Origin: G020348385 sp964580235
GTDB lineage: Bacteria; Acidobacteriota; Aminicenantia; Aminicenantales; Aminicenantaceae
Reading direction: 5' to 3'
Assembly: GCA_964580235.1 (NCBI GenBank)
Contig: CAZOJY010000005.1
Location: 1-57,014, forward strand
DNA: 57,014 nt
Under the pieces are notes generated by a model. That model had not been told where the DNA came from. It saw nothing but the letters and a program-made list of their open reading frames with translations, and did no database searches. The position numbers and the translations under genes were made by a program. Shown here piece by piece: positions 1 to 8,951 of the stretch (positions within the stretch are counted from its first letter, which is position 1; each line of letters begins with the position of its first letter).

Positions 1-31
1 TGCATATAACACTAAATCATGCTAATAAAAT

Positions 32-53
32 CATGTTTATGAATAATTCAGGC
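32..53 (+). repeat. Short interspersed repeat motif, copy 1
   Basis: The motif CATGTTTATGAATAATTCAG recurs with one change on the minus strand at 34916-34935. Its core ATGAATAAT followed by CAG also ends both copies of the 107-bp repeat near 6.8-7.0 kb. The next ten bases, TTCAGGCTAT (48-57), occur again at 1253-1262. All copies are intergenic. It looks like a genome-specific interspersed element rather than a regulatory site. Confidence 0.5.
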
Positions 54-146
54 TATAAATTTTGATTGAATAAATACAGGTTTTGTTATAACTTCTATCA
101 AATGAGCCGGAATTTTGAAAACGAAATTACGCCGAAGGAGATATAG

Positions 147-1007
147 ATGAAAAAAGCAGCCTTATGGATCCTCGCTTTTCTTATTACGGCCTCAACTGCC
201 CTCTATCAGAGACGAACCGGCCCCACTTATCCGGTAGAAGGAAAAAAGACCGTCGCCGATTCCCAAATTCGTTACGAACTGCTCACTTCTCACGAAACCG
301 GCAAAGACTGTCCCGTGCGGATTGAGGTACCAGACCTTGGGATTTCTGGGACTTTGCTTTATAAAAAACACAAAACGTCTGATCCTTGGTCAAGAATTCC
401 TATGGAAAGACAGGAGAATGCACTTGTTGCCGCTCTTCCTCACCAGCCTCCCGCAGGAAAACTCCAGTACAAAGTCGTTCTCTTATACCAGGGACAAGAA
501 ACATCTCTCACCGGAGAGAAGCCCGTGATCATCCGGTTTAAAGGAGCTGTCCCTCTCTGGGTGCTCATCCCTCATGTGATCTTTATGTTCATGGCGATGT
601 TGTTTTCTGCCCGCGCAGGAATCGAAGCCCTGCGGCCCGGCAGCAATCCCCGCAAATTGGCCCTGTGGACCACGGCGTTTTTGTTTGCCGGAGGTTTCAT
701 CCTGGGACCTCTTATGCAAAAATTCGCTTTCGGCTCTCTCTGGACTGGATTCCCTTTTGGCTTTGATCTGACGGATAACAAAACTTTGATCGCTTTTTTG
801 GGATGGGTCATAGCCTTGATCGCCGGCCGCAAAGGGAAGCCTGCCAGAGGATGGGTGCTGGCCGCTGCCATCCTGCTCCTGGTCGTATTTTTGATCCCCC
901 ACAGCCTCATGGGTTCTGAGCTGGATTATGCAGATACAAACATGCCTCAAGCAGTCAGCATGATATCCCCCCCTCTTGTCCCTGGAGGCACTCCTATTTT
1001 AGCTTGA
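147..1007 (+). CDS. Membrane protein of unknown function with exported N-terminal domain
   Basis: This 286-residue protein was not recognised. It starts with a hydrophobic segment (residues 4-19) that could be a signal peptide or anchor. About 110 polar, beta-rich residues follow, probably outside the cytoplasm. Four hydrophobic segments come next (about 140-158, 170-188, 210-226 and 234-253), and the tail is short. No catalytic motif is visible. AAGGAG seven bases before the ATG fixes the start. The layout of an exported beta domain followed by a helical bundle suggests an envelope or sensor role, but that is inference. The gene stands alone, with 317 bases before the next start. Confidence 0.75.
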   Translation: MKKAALWILAFLITASTALYQRRTGPTYPVEGKKTVADSQIRYELLTSHETGKDCPVRIEVPDLGISGTLLYKKHKTSDPWSRIPMERQENALVAALPHQPPAGKLQYKVVLLYQGQETSLTGEKPVIIRFKGAVPLWVLIPHVIFMFMAMLFSARAGIEALRPGSNPRKLALWTTAFLFAGGFILGPLMQKFAFGSLWTGFPFGFDLTDNKTLIAFLGWVIALIAGRKGKPARGWVLAAAILLLVVFLIPHSLMGSELDYADTNMPQAVSMISPPLVPGGTPILA

Positions 1008-1178
1008 AAGTGATTGTCATCTGTCCATCAGTCATCGAATCACCTCTCATTTGACTTTAACGCCTGACTATAAAACCCTGTTGATATTATATCCACGATA
1101 ATTATCCTGGATTATTCAAGAGTTGAGACCCACCAACCCATCGCACCCTTGCATTAACATGAAACGAATCATAAAATG

Positions 1179-1228
1179 TTTTTTCAGCAAAGTCAGGATA
1201 ACGTCCTGATATTGCTGAAGTAAAAAAA
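1179..1228. terminator. Long stem-loop with flanking T and A runs, possible bidirectional terminator
   Basis: TTCAGCAA (1183-1190) pairs with TTGCTGAA (1212-1219). Inside it TCAGGA (1193-1198) pairs with TCCTGA (1204-1209) around a five-base loop, with one mismatch and one G-T pair between the stems. A T run (1179-1184) precedes it and an A run (1222-1228) follows, so either strand resembles an intrinsic terminator. It lies in the 317-base gap between the first membrane protein and the S9 peptidase; nothing else was seen there except the repeat fragment at 1253-1262. Confidence 0.45.
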
Positions 1229-1324
1229 GAATTAGCATTTTCTGGGTAATAGTTCAGGCTATGTATTTAAGCTTTAACCTCTGGTATGATTATAACTTTA
1301 AATCCCCAGGTAAAGGAGTTCATT

Positions 1325-4267
1325 ATGAGTAAAACGAGAAATATTCTAATCATTTTTCTATGGGTTCTTCTGCTTCTTCCAGGCTGTTTCGCCTTCAGTA
1401 AGGAAAATGCCTCCAAAGCGCCCCGGCCGCTGGAAGATATCCAGGACATTCTTGCATGGAAAAGTCTTCGGTCTTCGAGCATTTCGAATGACGGCCAGTG
1501 GTTTGCCTACAGACTATCGCCTCAGGAAGGAGACAGCGAAGTTTTCATCCGTCAGACACTCGAAGAAAAGGAATACAAATATCCTGCGGGAGAGGCTACT
1601 GGTTTTTCCCGGGATATTGTTTTTTCCGAGGACTCCAAATGGGCCGCTTTTACAGTTTATCCAAAAAGGAAAGAAGCAAAAAAGCTGAAAAAACAGAAGA
1701 AAAAAGTCCACAACAACGTGACATTAGTGAATTTAGGTTCAGGAGAGAAAATTGAATTTGAGAAGATCAACACATTCGCCTTTTCCGGCGAAAACGCCTC
1801 TTGGCTTGCACTTCACAAATATCCCCCAGAAACAAAGGGCATCCCCTCAGGAGATGACAAAAAAAAGGATAAATGGCAGGGAAGTGATTTGATCCTTCAT
1901 GAGCTTTTGACTGGAAATGATCTAAATATCGGAAATGTCGCTGAGTTTGCCTTCGATAAAAAAGGAAACTGGCTGGCCTGGATTGTTGATGCACAAGACA
2001 AGACCGGGAACGGCATTCAGATGAGAAACATGAAAACAGGGGTGATTCTTCCTCTCGACAGTGACAAGGCTGTCTACAAGCAATTGACCTGGACTGAAGA
2101 AGGCGATGGCCTGACAGTTCTAAAAGGAAAAGACCACGAAGATTACGAAGACAAGTTGTACAGCCTGTTGGGATTCCGCCAGTTCGGCACAAAAATCCCT
2201 GAAAAAGTTGTCTATGATCCTGAAGAAGATAAAAATTTTCCAGAAGGCATGACCATCAGTCCAAACAGAAGCCCATTGTGGACCAAGGATTTGTCGGGAA
2301 TTCTTTTTGGTATTCATGACGTCAAGAAAAAAGAAAAAAAAGAAGAAAAAGATGAGGAGAAAGCAAAAGACAAAAAAAACGAGGAAGCCGGGAAAGAGGA
2401 AAACGAAATTCCCAAAGAGAAGCCTAAAAAAGAAGAAGACATCGATAAAGAAGACCTGCCTGATCTGGTTATCTGGCACTGGAAGGACAGGAGACTTCAG
2501 TCCATGCAGCAGGTTCAAGAACAGAGGGACAAAAATTTCAGCTATCTTTGTCTTTTGCGCACAAAAGATAAAAAATTTCTAAGACTCGCCGATGATGAAG
2601 TCAGACAAGTTGCAGCCGCTCCCAAACAGCGGTGGGCCATCGGAACAGACAATCAAAAATATGAATTGATGGGAAATCTTGATGGCCGGCGATATCAGGA
2701 TATTTATGTTTATGACCTGAAAACCGGCAAAAAGAAATTGGCTCTTGAAAGATGCCGGTGGTATTTTGGACCTTCACCGGACGGGACTCACTTTCTCTAC
2801 TACCAGGACGGCCATTATCATACTTATGAAATGGCAAGCGGTAAAAAATTCAACATCACAAAAGATGTCCCGACATCCTTTATCGATAAAGAGGACGACC
2901 ACAATGTCGTTAATCCTCCGATTTATCCCTTTTATTTCGGATGGGTCAAAGGGGGTGTGTCGGTTCTCCTTTATGACAACTGGGACGTGTGGAATATTCC
3001 TGTCCACGGCACTGAAGGGGAAAACCTAACCATAAATGGAAAAAAAGAAGGAATTCGGTATCAGAGGCGCTTCCGGCTCGACCCAGAGGAAAAGGGAATA
3101 GACCTTACAAAACCTCTTTATATTTCTGCCTATGGGGAGTGGACAAAAAAAAGCGGTGTGGCCCGAGTGGACAATGGTAAGCCCGGAGCCAAAATGCTGC
3201 TCTGGGAGGATGCCGCATTCTCCATCACCAAAGCCAAAAAAGCAGAGATTTTTCTCTATACAAAACAGACCTACAAAGATTATCCTGATTATTATGTGAC
3301 CGATGGCTCTCTCCAAAATGGAAAGCGAATAACAGAGGCAAATCCTCAACAGAAGGAGTTTTTATGGTCAGATGGTTCACTCCTTCTCGATTACAAAAGC
3401 TCTAAAGGTGACAAACTTCAAGCCGCGCTGTTTCTCCCTGCAAATTATGAAAAAGGCAAAAAATATCCAACAATCGTGTATATTTACGAAAAACTCTCTC
3501 AGGGCCTCAATCGCTATTACTCCCCCTCGGCCAGAGGTTTTAACAAATCTGTTTACACCAGCCGCGGTTATGCTGTTTTGATGCCTGATATCGATTACAA
3601 AATTAATGATCCGGGGATGTCTTCCGTGTGGTGTGTATTGCCAGCTCTTGAAGCTGCCATAGCAACAGGAATTGTTGATAAAGATAGAGTGGGCATCCAT
3701 GGACATTCCTGGGGTGGTTATCAGACCGCTTTTCTGATCACTCAAACCGATGCTTTCCATGCCGCCATTGCAGGAGCCCCTTTGACCAATATGATCAGCA
3801 TGTACAGCTCTATCTATTGGAATTCAGGCTCTGCCAATCAGCCGATCTTCGAGAGCAGCCAGGGACGATTTGAAGGCGGTTACTGGGAAAACATTAAGGC
3901 TTACACAAGAAATTCTCCTGTTTATTTTGCCGAAAACGTCACAACTCCGCTTATTATCCTCCACAATGACAAAGACGGAGCAGTAGACTGGAACCAGGGA
4001 ATTGAGTACTTCAACACCCTCAGACGCCTGAAAAAACCTGTGGTCATGCTCCAGTACAAGGGGGAAAATCATGGCCTCCGGAAACCTGCCAACCAAAAGG
4101 ACTACACAGTGAGGATGAGAGAATTCTTCGATCATTATCTCATGGGAAAACCTATGCCTGACTGGCTGAAGCAAGGTGTTGCCCATCTGGACCAGGACGA
4201 ACATATCAAGGAAAAGACAAAACAGATCATCAAATCTGCAAACAAAAAGGACAGTGCTAAGCAATAA
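1325..4267 (+). CDS. S9 family (prolyl oligopeptidase-type) peptidase, lipoprotein
   Basis: This serine peptidase should cleave oligopeptides outside the cytoplasm. The 980-residue reading starts at ATG 1325, six bases after AAAGGAG; an in-frame codon at 1286 has no such site. The signal peptide ends in a lipobox, LLPGC, with Cys21 as lipidation site. The long middle part should form the beta-propeller and carries a Lys/Glu-rich low-complexity stretch (about residues 333-380). The C-terminal alpha/beta hydrolase domain has GHSWGGY with nucleophile Ser795, a DKDGAVDW acid loop and GENHG with the catalytic His. The family assignment is firm; the exact substrate is unknown. Confidence 0.92.
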   Translation: MSKTRNILIIFLWVLLLLPGCFAFSKENASKAPRPLEDIQDILAWKSLRSSSISNDGQWFAYRLSPQEGDSEVFIRQTLEEKEYKYPAGEATGFSRDIVFSEDSKWAAFTVYPKRKEAKKLKKQKKKVHNNVTLVNLGSGEKIEFEKINTFAFSGENASWLALHKYPPETKGIPSGDDKKKDKWQGSDLILHELLTGNDLNIGNVAEFAFDKKGNWLAWIVDAQDKTGNGIQMRNMKTGVILPLDSDKAVYKQLTWTEEGDGLTVLKGKDHEDYEDKLYSLLGFRQFGTKIPEKVVYDPEEDKNFPEGMTISPNRSPLWTKDLSGILFGIHDVKKKEKKEEKDEEKAKDKKNEEAGKEENEIPKEKPKKEEDIDKEDLPDLVIWHWKDRRLQSMQQVQEQRDKNFSYLCLLRTKDKKFLRLADDEVRQVAAAPKQRWAIGTDNQKYELMGNLDGRRYQDIYVYDLKTGKKKLALERCRWYFGPSPDGTHFLYYQDGHYHTYEMASGKKFNITKDVPTSFIDKEDDHNVVNPPIYPFYFGWVKGGVSVLLYDNWDVWNIPVHGTEGENLTINGKKEGIRYQRRFRLDPEEKGIDLTKPLYISAYGEWTKKSGVARVDNGKPGAKMLLWEDAAFSITKAKKAEIFLYTKQTYKDYPDYYVTDGSLQNGKRITEANPQQKEFLWSDGSLLLDYKSSKGDKLQAALFLPANYEKGKKYPTIVYIYEKLSQGLNRYYSPSARGFNKSVYTSRGYAVLMPDIDYKINDPGMSSVWCVLPALEAAIATGIVDKDRVGIHGHSWGGYQTAFLITQTDAFHAAIAGAPLTNMISMYSSIYWNSGSANQPIFESSQGRFEGGYWENIKAYTRNSPVYFAENVTTPLIILHNDKDGAVDWNQGIEYFNTLRRLKKPVVMLQYKGENHGLRKPANQKDYTVRMREFFDHYLMGKPMPDWLKQGVAHLDQDEHIKEKTKQIIKSANKKDSAKQ

Positions 4268-4366
4268 GCGGAATGTAACCCAAGAGGCAAAATTGAACAC
4301 CCTATTTGTGCTGGATTGAGGAAAAACACCATTCTTGATTTGGACTGCAATCGGAAATATGAAGAT

Positions 4367-4433
4367 GCTGGCTGTCGAGGCGCCAAGGTTTAGAAAAGGA
4401 AGCGGGGCTAAGGAGGATTCCTCTCCAGCCAGC
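4367..4433. other. Predicted structured element (12-bp interrupted stem)
   Basis: GCTGGCTG (4367-4374) pairs perfectly with CAGCCAGC (4426-4433). After a symmetric TC/TC internal loop, GAGG (4377-4380) pairs with CCTC (4420-4423), enclosing 39 bases. It sits in the 218-base space between the S9 peptidase and the VanZ-like gene. There is no T run after it on the plus strand, so a plain intrinsic terminator is unlikely. It could be an mRNA leader structure or a small RNA. Confidence 0.35.
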
Positions 4434-4485
4434 AGTTTATTAATATTATAAAAAAAAAGATATTGAAAAGTCAAAAAAATAAATA

Positions 4486-5718
4486 ATGTTTTCACAAAAA
4501 AAGATCTTCCTTTCCTGGGTATGGGTATTCTTGTGTGTCTTATCCATTTTTATGATTGTCCCGATAGCAAGAACAATTCGCAATTATGTAGAAGCAAACT
4601 GGAATGTTTCTTTTTTCGGGTACATGGTGCTGTTCGTCATAACTGCTGCATTTCTTTTCAGTCTATACGTTCTCTGGTTCCGCATGAAAATTCGCGCATT
4701 TTCCAATTATTTCTGGCTGGCCGCTGTCGCTCTGGTTTATATTTTTTATACGTTCAAGCTGTGGAAACGGCCCGAGGAGGCCGTTCATTTCCTGGAATAC
4801 GGGCTTCTCGGATTTTTGCTCTTCAGAGCCTTGCGGCATCACATCCATGATAAGAGCATATATTTAATCGCTTTTTTAGTCGGAGCACTTGTGGGGATAA
4901 CAGATGAATCCATTCAGTGGATGGTCCCCCGCCGTATTTGGGATTTTCGGGATCTGGGTTTAAACGCTCTATCTGTGGGATTGTTCCAGGTCGCGATTTG
5001 GAAGGGGATAAGGCCAAAACAGATGGGCAGCCGTATGCAATCCAGATCCATAAGAATTTTTTCATATCTTTTAGCCCTATATCTTACCCTTTTCGGTCTC
5101 TGTTTCTCCAACACACCAGACCGGGTTCATCGCTACACAAGGCTGATGCCTTTTCTCTCTTTCCTCCAAAAAGAAGAGCCTATGAATGAACGGAAATATA
5201 AACACAAAGATCATGAAATCGGTGTCTTTTTGTCGCGTCTGGAAATAGGAGAACTTAATAAAATCGATAAAGAAAGGGCCAAAGAATACAGCCGGATTTT
5301 GAAGGAATGGGAGTCAAAAAAATACCAAGACTTCCTGAACTATTTCCCGGGCTATGCAAGACCCTTCCTTTATGAGATGAGGGTTCACATATTCCGGAGA
5401 AACAGAAAGTTTTGGCAAGCAAACAGAACAAAAGACCAAAAAATCCGGAAAGAAAATTTATTCATCGCTTACAAAGAAAATCTTATTTTAGAGAAATATT
5501 TTGGAAATACGCTCCGGGCATCTCCCTACGTATGGCCAAAAAAAAGAATCGAGCGAATCGGACGGGAGATAGATTTAGCCCAATTTTATAAAAGTCCCGT
5601 AAGTGCGGCTTCTCCTGTGCCCCTTAAAGAAAAATCCTTATGGGGAGTGATTCTCCTGATAATTATAGCTCTCATATTTCTAAATATCCGGGTATCGCGA
5701 CAACAAAAATCCAGCTGA
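4486..5718 (+). CDS. VanZ-like family membrane protein with C-terminal extension
   Basis: The N-terminal part (about residues 8-170) has several hydrophobic helices and the VanZ-type pattern: EAVHFLEYGLLG, a glycine-rich helix, then a DESIQ segment followed by RDLGLNALS. VanZ itself raises teicoplanin resistance, but most family members have no known role. A further helix (about 187-205), a charged soluble region of some 170 residues and a final helix (about 384-402) make this much longer than a minimal VanZ protein. The soluble region was not recognised. No strong ribosome binding site precedes the ATG at 4486. Confidence 0.75.
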   Translation: MFSQKKIFLSWVWVFLCVLSIFMIVPIARTIRNYVEANWNVSFFGYMVLFVITAAFLFSLYVLWFRMKIRAFSNYFWLAAVALVYIFYTFKLWKRPEEAVHFLEYGLLGFLLFRALRHHIHDKSIYLIAFLVGALVGITDESIQWMVPRRIWDFRDLGLNALSVGLFQVAIWKGIRPKQMGSRMQSRSIRIFSYLLALYLTLFGLCFSNTPDRVHRYTRLMPFLSFLQKEEPMNERKYKHKDHEIGVFLSRLEIGELNKIDKERAKEYSRILKEWESKKYQDFLNYFPGYARPFLYEMRVHIFRRNRKFWQANRTKDQKIRKENLFIAYKENLILEKYFGNTLRASPYVWPKKRIERIGREIDLAQFYKSPVSAASPVPLKEKSLWGVILLIIIALIFLNIRVSRQQKSS

Positions 5719-5729
5719 TCCCACACCAA

Positions 5730-5758
5730 TTGCTTTTCACTTGAAAATAAGCTACATT
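5730..5758 (+). promoter_or_regulatory. Possible sigma-70 type promoter for the DUF4412 gene
   Basis: TTGCTT (5730-5735) and TACATT (5753-5758) are 17 bases apart in the short gap before the DUF4412 gene at 5787. The match to consensus is only moderate (three and four of six), so this is a weak call from position and spacing. Confidence 0.25.
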
Positions 5759-5786
5759 AATCTCAGTTTACATAAGGAGGAACTGA

Positions 5787-6536
5787 ATGAAAAAGAAATC
5801 GATCTTTCTGACGCCGATTATCCTGATTATCCTTGTTTTGGCATTCTCACCCTTTACAGCGAACGCTGACCACATGATCAAAGGAAAAAAACACACCGAC
5901 GCCGTCGAAATGATGGGCCAGTCTCAACCGGCAAAAGATGAAGATACCACAACATGGCTGGCAAAGGACAAAATGAGACAGGACATCGGAAAAGTAACCA
6001 CACTGATCAGGCTTGATAAAAATAAGATGTACCTGATCAATCATTCCGATAAAACCTACTCCGAGATGAATCTGCCATTCAATATAGAAGAAGCTCTACC
6101 CCCAGAGGCAAAGCAAATGATGGACGCGATGGATATCTCATCCAGCATCACGGACACGGGAGAAACACAAACCATCAACAACTGGAACTGCAAAAAGTAT
6201 CTTGTGGAAATATCCATTTCGATGATGGGAATGGCTATGCCCATCAAGATGGATTTGTGGACTTCCAAGGATCTGGGAGTCGACCTGGCCGAGTTTAAGA
6301 AACTTTATACCGAAATTCTCAGTTTAAATCCCACGTTCGAAAGTTTTATCAAGGATTTCGAAAAATTGGAAGGATACCCTGTTCTGACAGAATTTTCGAT
6401 GGATATGATGGGAGCTCAACAAAAATACCGTCAGGAAGAAATCTCTGCGGAGAAAATAAAGGCGCCAGCCGGTACATACGATTTACCTGAGGGATACACA
6501 AAAACGGCATACAATCCTTTCGACCAGCGCCGCTAA
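5787..6536 (+). CDS. DUF4412 domain-containing exported protein
   Basis: A clear signal peptide (about residues 1-27, ending near TANA) is followed by a beta-rich domain. It contains a HMIKGKKH start, a W-L-A-K-DKMR stretch and the NKMYLINHSDKTYSEM segment typical of DUF4412 proteins, which are predicted periplasmic or outer-membrane-associated proteins of unknown role. At 249 residues it is of normal size. AAGGAGG eight bases before ATG supports the start. The 92 bases after the stop hold the beginning of the 107-bp repeat and then the scaffold gap. Confidence 0.8.
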   Translation: MKKKSIFLTPIILIILVLAFSPFTANADHMIKGKKHTDAVEMMGQSQPAKDEDTTTWLAKDKMRQDIGKVTTLIRLDKNKMYLINHSDKTYSEMNLPFNIEEALPPEAKQMMDAMDISSSITDTGETQTINNWNCKKYLVEISISMMGMAMPIKMDLWTSKDLGVDLAEFKKLYTEILSLNPTFESFIKDFEKLEGYPVLTEFSMDMMGAQQKYRQEEISAEKIKAPAGTYDLPEGYTKTAYNPFDQRR

Positions 6537-6576
6537 TCTCTTATCTCAATCTGTCCAACCCGCCCCACCCAGCAAT

Positions 6577-6783
6577 ATTGGCTCGCCCGAAGGGTAAAAA
6601 CAGCTGATCAAATTATAAAAAATCTGAANNNNNNNNNNNNNNNNNNNNNNNNNNNNNNNNNNNNNNNNNNNNNNNNNNNNNNNNNNNNNNNNNNNNNNNN
6701 NNNNNNNNNNNNNNNNNNNNNNNNNNNNATTTTTGTGTTATGAGAATGGCTGTAAGTATCAGCCGTTTTTATGAATAATCCAG
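6577..6783. repeat. 107-bp direct repeat, copy 1, split by the scaffold gap
   Basis: Bases 6577-6628 match 6890-6941, and bases 6729-6783 match 6942-6996. In the second copy the two halves are joined without any base between them. The unit contains a GGCTG/CAGCC hairpin followed by TTTTT and ends with ATGAATAATCCAG. Confidence 0.9.
6629..6728. other. Assembly gap of exactly 100 N
   Basis: The run of N is exactly 100 long, a common scaffolding placeholder. It falls precisely inside a copy of the 107-bp repeat, so the assembler probably broke on the repeat. Judged by the intact copy the missing length could be zero, or it could be one or more further repeat units. Confidence 0.95.
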
Positions 6784-6798
6784 GTATCTGGATTGTTC
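6773..6798. repeat. Perfectly spaced inverted repeat at the end of repeat copy 1
   Basis: GAATAATCCAG (6773-6783) pairs with CTGGATTGTTC (6788-6798) over 11 positions, one of them G-T, around the loop GTAT. The left arm is the terminal motif of the 107-bp repeat. The 92 bases between this hairpin and repeat copy 2 show no recognisable gene. Confidence 0.6.
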
Positions 6799-6889
6799 AC
6801 GGGTCAAGATTGCTGCAGCGGCAAAGAAGCAGATCATGAAGCTGTAGTGAACTACCGCGAATGGGCTGCAATGAAGCCGATGTTGTGAG

Positions 6890-6996
6890 ATTGGCTCGCC
6901 CGAAGGGTAAAAACAGCTGATCAAATTATAAAAAATCTGAAATTTTTGTGTTATGAGAATGGCTGTAAGTATCAGCCGTTTTTATGAATAATCCAG
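6890..6996. repeat. 107-bp direct repeat, copy 2 (intact)
   Basis: This is the uninterrupted copy of the unit split by the gap. It ends one base before the stop codon of the histidine kinase gene (TAG at 6998-7000 on the minus strand), so the repeat abuts that coding region directly. Confidence 0.9.
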
Positions 6997-6997
6997 C

Positions 6998-8818
6998 CTA
7001 AAAGGAGATGTGGAAGGCTGTCCCTTTTGTTCTTACCAGCCTCATCGTCCCCTCTATCTGTTTCACCAGATCACTCACCAACTGGAGGCCCAGAGTTTCC
7101 GGTTTCTGAAAATCTATTTTTTTAGGCAGCCCAATCCCGTTGTCCCTCACTGTGAGCTTTGTTTTATTCTGCCCGCTTGACAGAAGCTTAATGCAAACCT
7201 CTCCCTTTTTATTGGAAGGAAAGGCATGTTTCAGCGAATTGGATACCAGCTCATTAATGATCAATCCACAAGGGATAGCCCTGTTGATATCCAGAAAAAC
7301 ATCCTCCACATCGGTATTCATCCGGACAATATTCGGATTGACTTTATACGTATGAAACAGATGAACCGTCAGGCTGCGGACGTACTGGGCAAAATTGATC
7401 CGTGTGAGATCCTCTGTCTGGTAAAGTTTCTCATGAATGAGGGCCATAGATCTGATCCTGTTTTGACTCTCCTTAAACATCTCAACCATGTTAGGATCGC
7501 TGACCAACCTGGACTGCAGCCTGAGCAGGCTGGATATGATCTGCATATTATTTTTAACCCTGTGGTGAATCTCTCTCAGAAGCACTTCTTTCTCCCGCAG
7601 TGAGACTTTGATTCTCTCTTCCGCTTGTTTCCTCTCTGTGACATCTCTCAAGATGCCCATGACCTTGGCCTCTCCTTTTTCTCCAATGTTGACGGTGGCG
7701 GGCTCAACGATCTTTGTGCTTCCATCCTTTGCCAGGATTCTGAATTCATATCTGCTGGGGACGTCCTTCCCCTTTTTTCTCGCTTTCTCTCTCTCTCGGA
7801 TCATCTTGACATCATCGGGATGAATGATACTCCAGAAATTAAAGGACTTTTTGCAGACATTCCTGGATGCATATCCTGTCAGTTGTTCAAAAGCAGAATT
7901 GACATACTCAAATCCCTCAGGAGTGATGATGTAGATCGCATCATTGGCATTTTCAACCACGCTCCGAAATTTATTCTCACTCTTGCTTAACGCTTCGTCT
8001 GCCAGTTTGCGTTCCGTAATATCCCGGACGACTCCCTGTATGAGCTTTTCCCCCTCAGACTCGAACATGCTGGCAGAAACCTCGGCAGAAAAGAAGTTCC
8101 CATTTTTCTTTTTGAACTGGCACTCAAAGTCGACAAAACCTTTTTTTTCTATGGTCCGGAAAGCTTTCTTCGATATTTCAAGCTCGCTTGCGGGGTGCAT
8201 GTCTGCGATTCTTAAAGAAAGCATAGCAGGCTTTTTATACCCAAAAAGCTCCAGCGCTTTTTTATTCACATCCAGAATGTTTCCTTTCAAGTCATGGATG
8301 AAAATGGCATCATTGGATTGGTGAAAAAGATTACTAGATCTTTTCTCACTCGATCTCAGGATTTCCTCTGACTTTTGCTGCTCTGAGATATCCCGGGCAA
8401 TGGAGACCAAACCGTCTATTCTCCCATTTTTTTTGATAAAGCCCAGGTGAGCTTCGGCTGTGTGGATTGTCCCCTCTTTGTGAATCCAATTGACCTTCAG
8501 AGGTTTGGATCTCTTCCCCTTAATAAGAGAACCAAATATCTTGATGTACTGAGGGATATCTTTTTTCCGCAGATAGGGTAATCTTGTGAAATTTTTCCCG
8601 ATGACCTCTTCTTTCGTATAGCCCGTATATTCAACGGCGGCTTTATTGCAGGCTGTCACTTTCCCTTTCATGTCGACGATCACAACTCCACATGGAGTTA
8701 GCTCCAATATTTTCTTGTACTTTTCCTCATACTCCTCCCAGAGCTCCCGAAATTTCTTCAACTCATCAATTTTTTTGTGAGCCCCGGCCACTTCAGTTGC
8801 TGGTTTTTGTTTTGACAT
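6998..8818 (-). CDS. Multi-PAS sensor histidine kinase (HisKA_2/HWE type)
   Basis: This is a soluble sensor kinase of about 606 residues with no membrane helix. Four PAS domains in series (roughly residues 40-145, 160-270, 285-400, the first being the most N-terminal and the boundaries approximate) each show the PAS/PAC pattern such as DITERK or DVTERK. A HisKA_2 dimerisation domain follows with LREIHHRVKNNMQ, where His is the phosphorylated residue. The ATPase domain has NELVSNSLKHAF (N box) and DNGIGLP (G1 box). The protein ends soon after the G2 region, next to the repeat. ATG 8818 is preferred over an upstream TTG at 8845 because GCAGGA precedes it. No response regulator is adjacent. Confidence 0.88.
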   Translation of the reverse strand: MSKQKPATEVAGAHKKIDELKKFRELWEEYEEKYKKILELTPCGVVIVDMKGKVTACNKAAVEYTGYTKEEVIGKNFTRLPYLRKKDIPQYIKIFGSLIKGKRSKPLKVNWIHKEGTIHTAEAHLGFIKKNGRIDGLVSIARDISEQQKSEEILRSSEKRSSNLFHQSNDAIFIHDLKGNILDVNKKALELFGYKKPAMLSLRIADMHPASELEISKKAFRTIEKKGFVDFECQFKKKNGNFFSAEVSASMFESEGEKLIQGVVRDITERKLADEALSKSENKFRSVVENANDAIYIITPEGFEYVNSAFEQLTGYASRNVCKKSFNFWSIIHPDDVKMIREREKARKKGKDVPSRYEFRILAKDGSTKIVEPATVNIGEKGEAKVMGILRDVTERKQAEERIKVSLREKEVLLREIHHRVKNNMQIISSLLRLQSRLVSDPNMVEMFKESQNRIRSMALIHEKLYQTEDLTRINFAQYVRSLTVHLFHTYKVNPNIVRMNTDVEDVFLDINRAIPCGLIINELVSNSLKHAFPSNKKGEVCIKLLSSGQNKTKLTVRDNGIGLPKKIDFQKPETLGLQLVSDLVKQIEGTMRLVRTKGTAFHISF

Positions 8819-8951
8819 AGTCCTGCACTTTTTCTCTATGATCAATGTAAAAAAACCCTTCTATTTAGACAATCCCCCTTCTAGATGAATCACAAGGTGA
8901 TTTTTTTTTCTCTTCTGTAGCCCTTAGAGGGGATGTTCCAGGACAGGTCTA

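Noticed and set aside
2300..2460. Lys/Glu-rich stretch in the S9 peptidase as a frameshift or sequencing artefact
   Set aside because: The frame continues correctly into conserved propeller and hydrolase regions, and similar charged inserts occur in related S9 peptidases as I recall them.
7226..7990. Plus-strand open frames opposite the histidine kinase
   Set aside because: They lie wholly inside the PAS kinase on the other strand, whose domains and motifs are clear.
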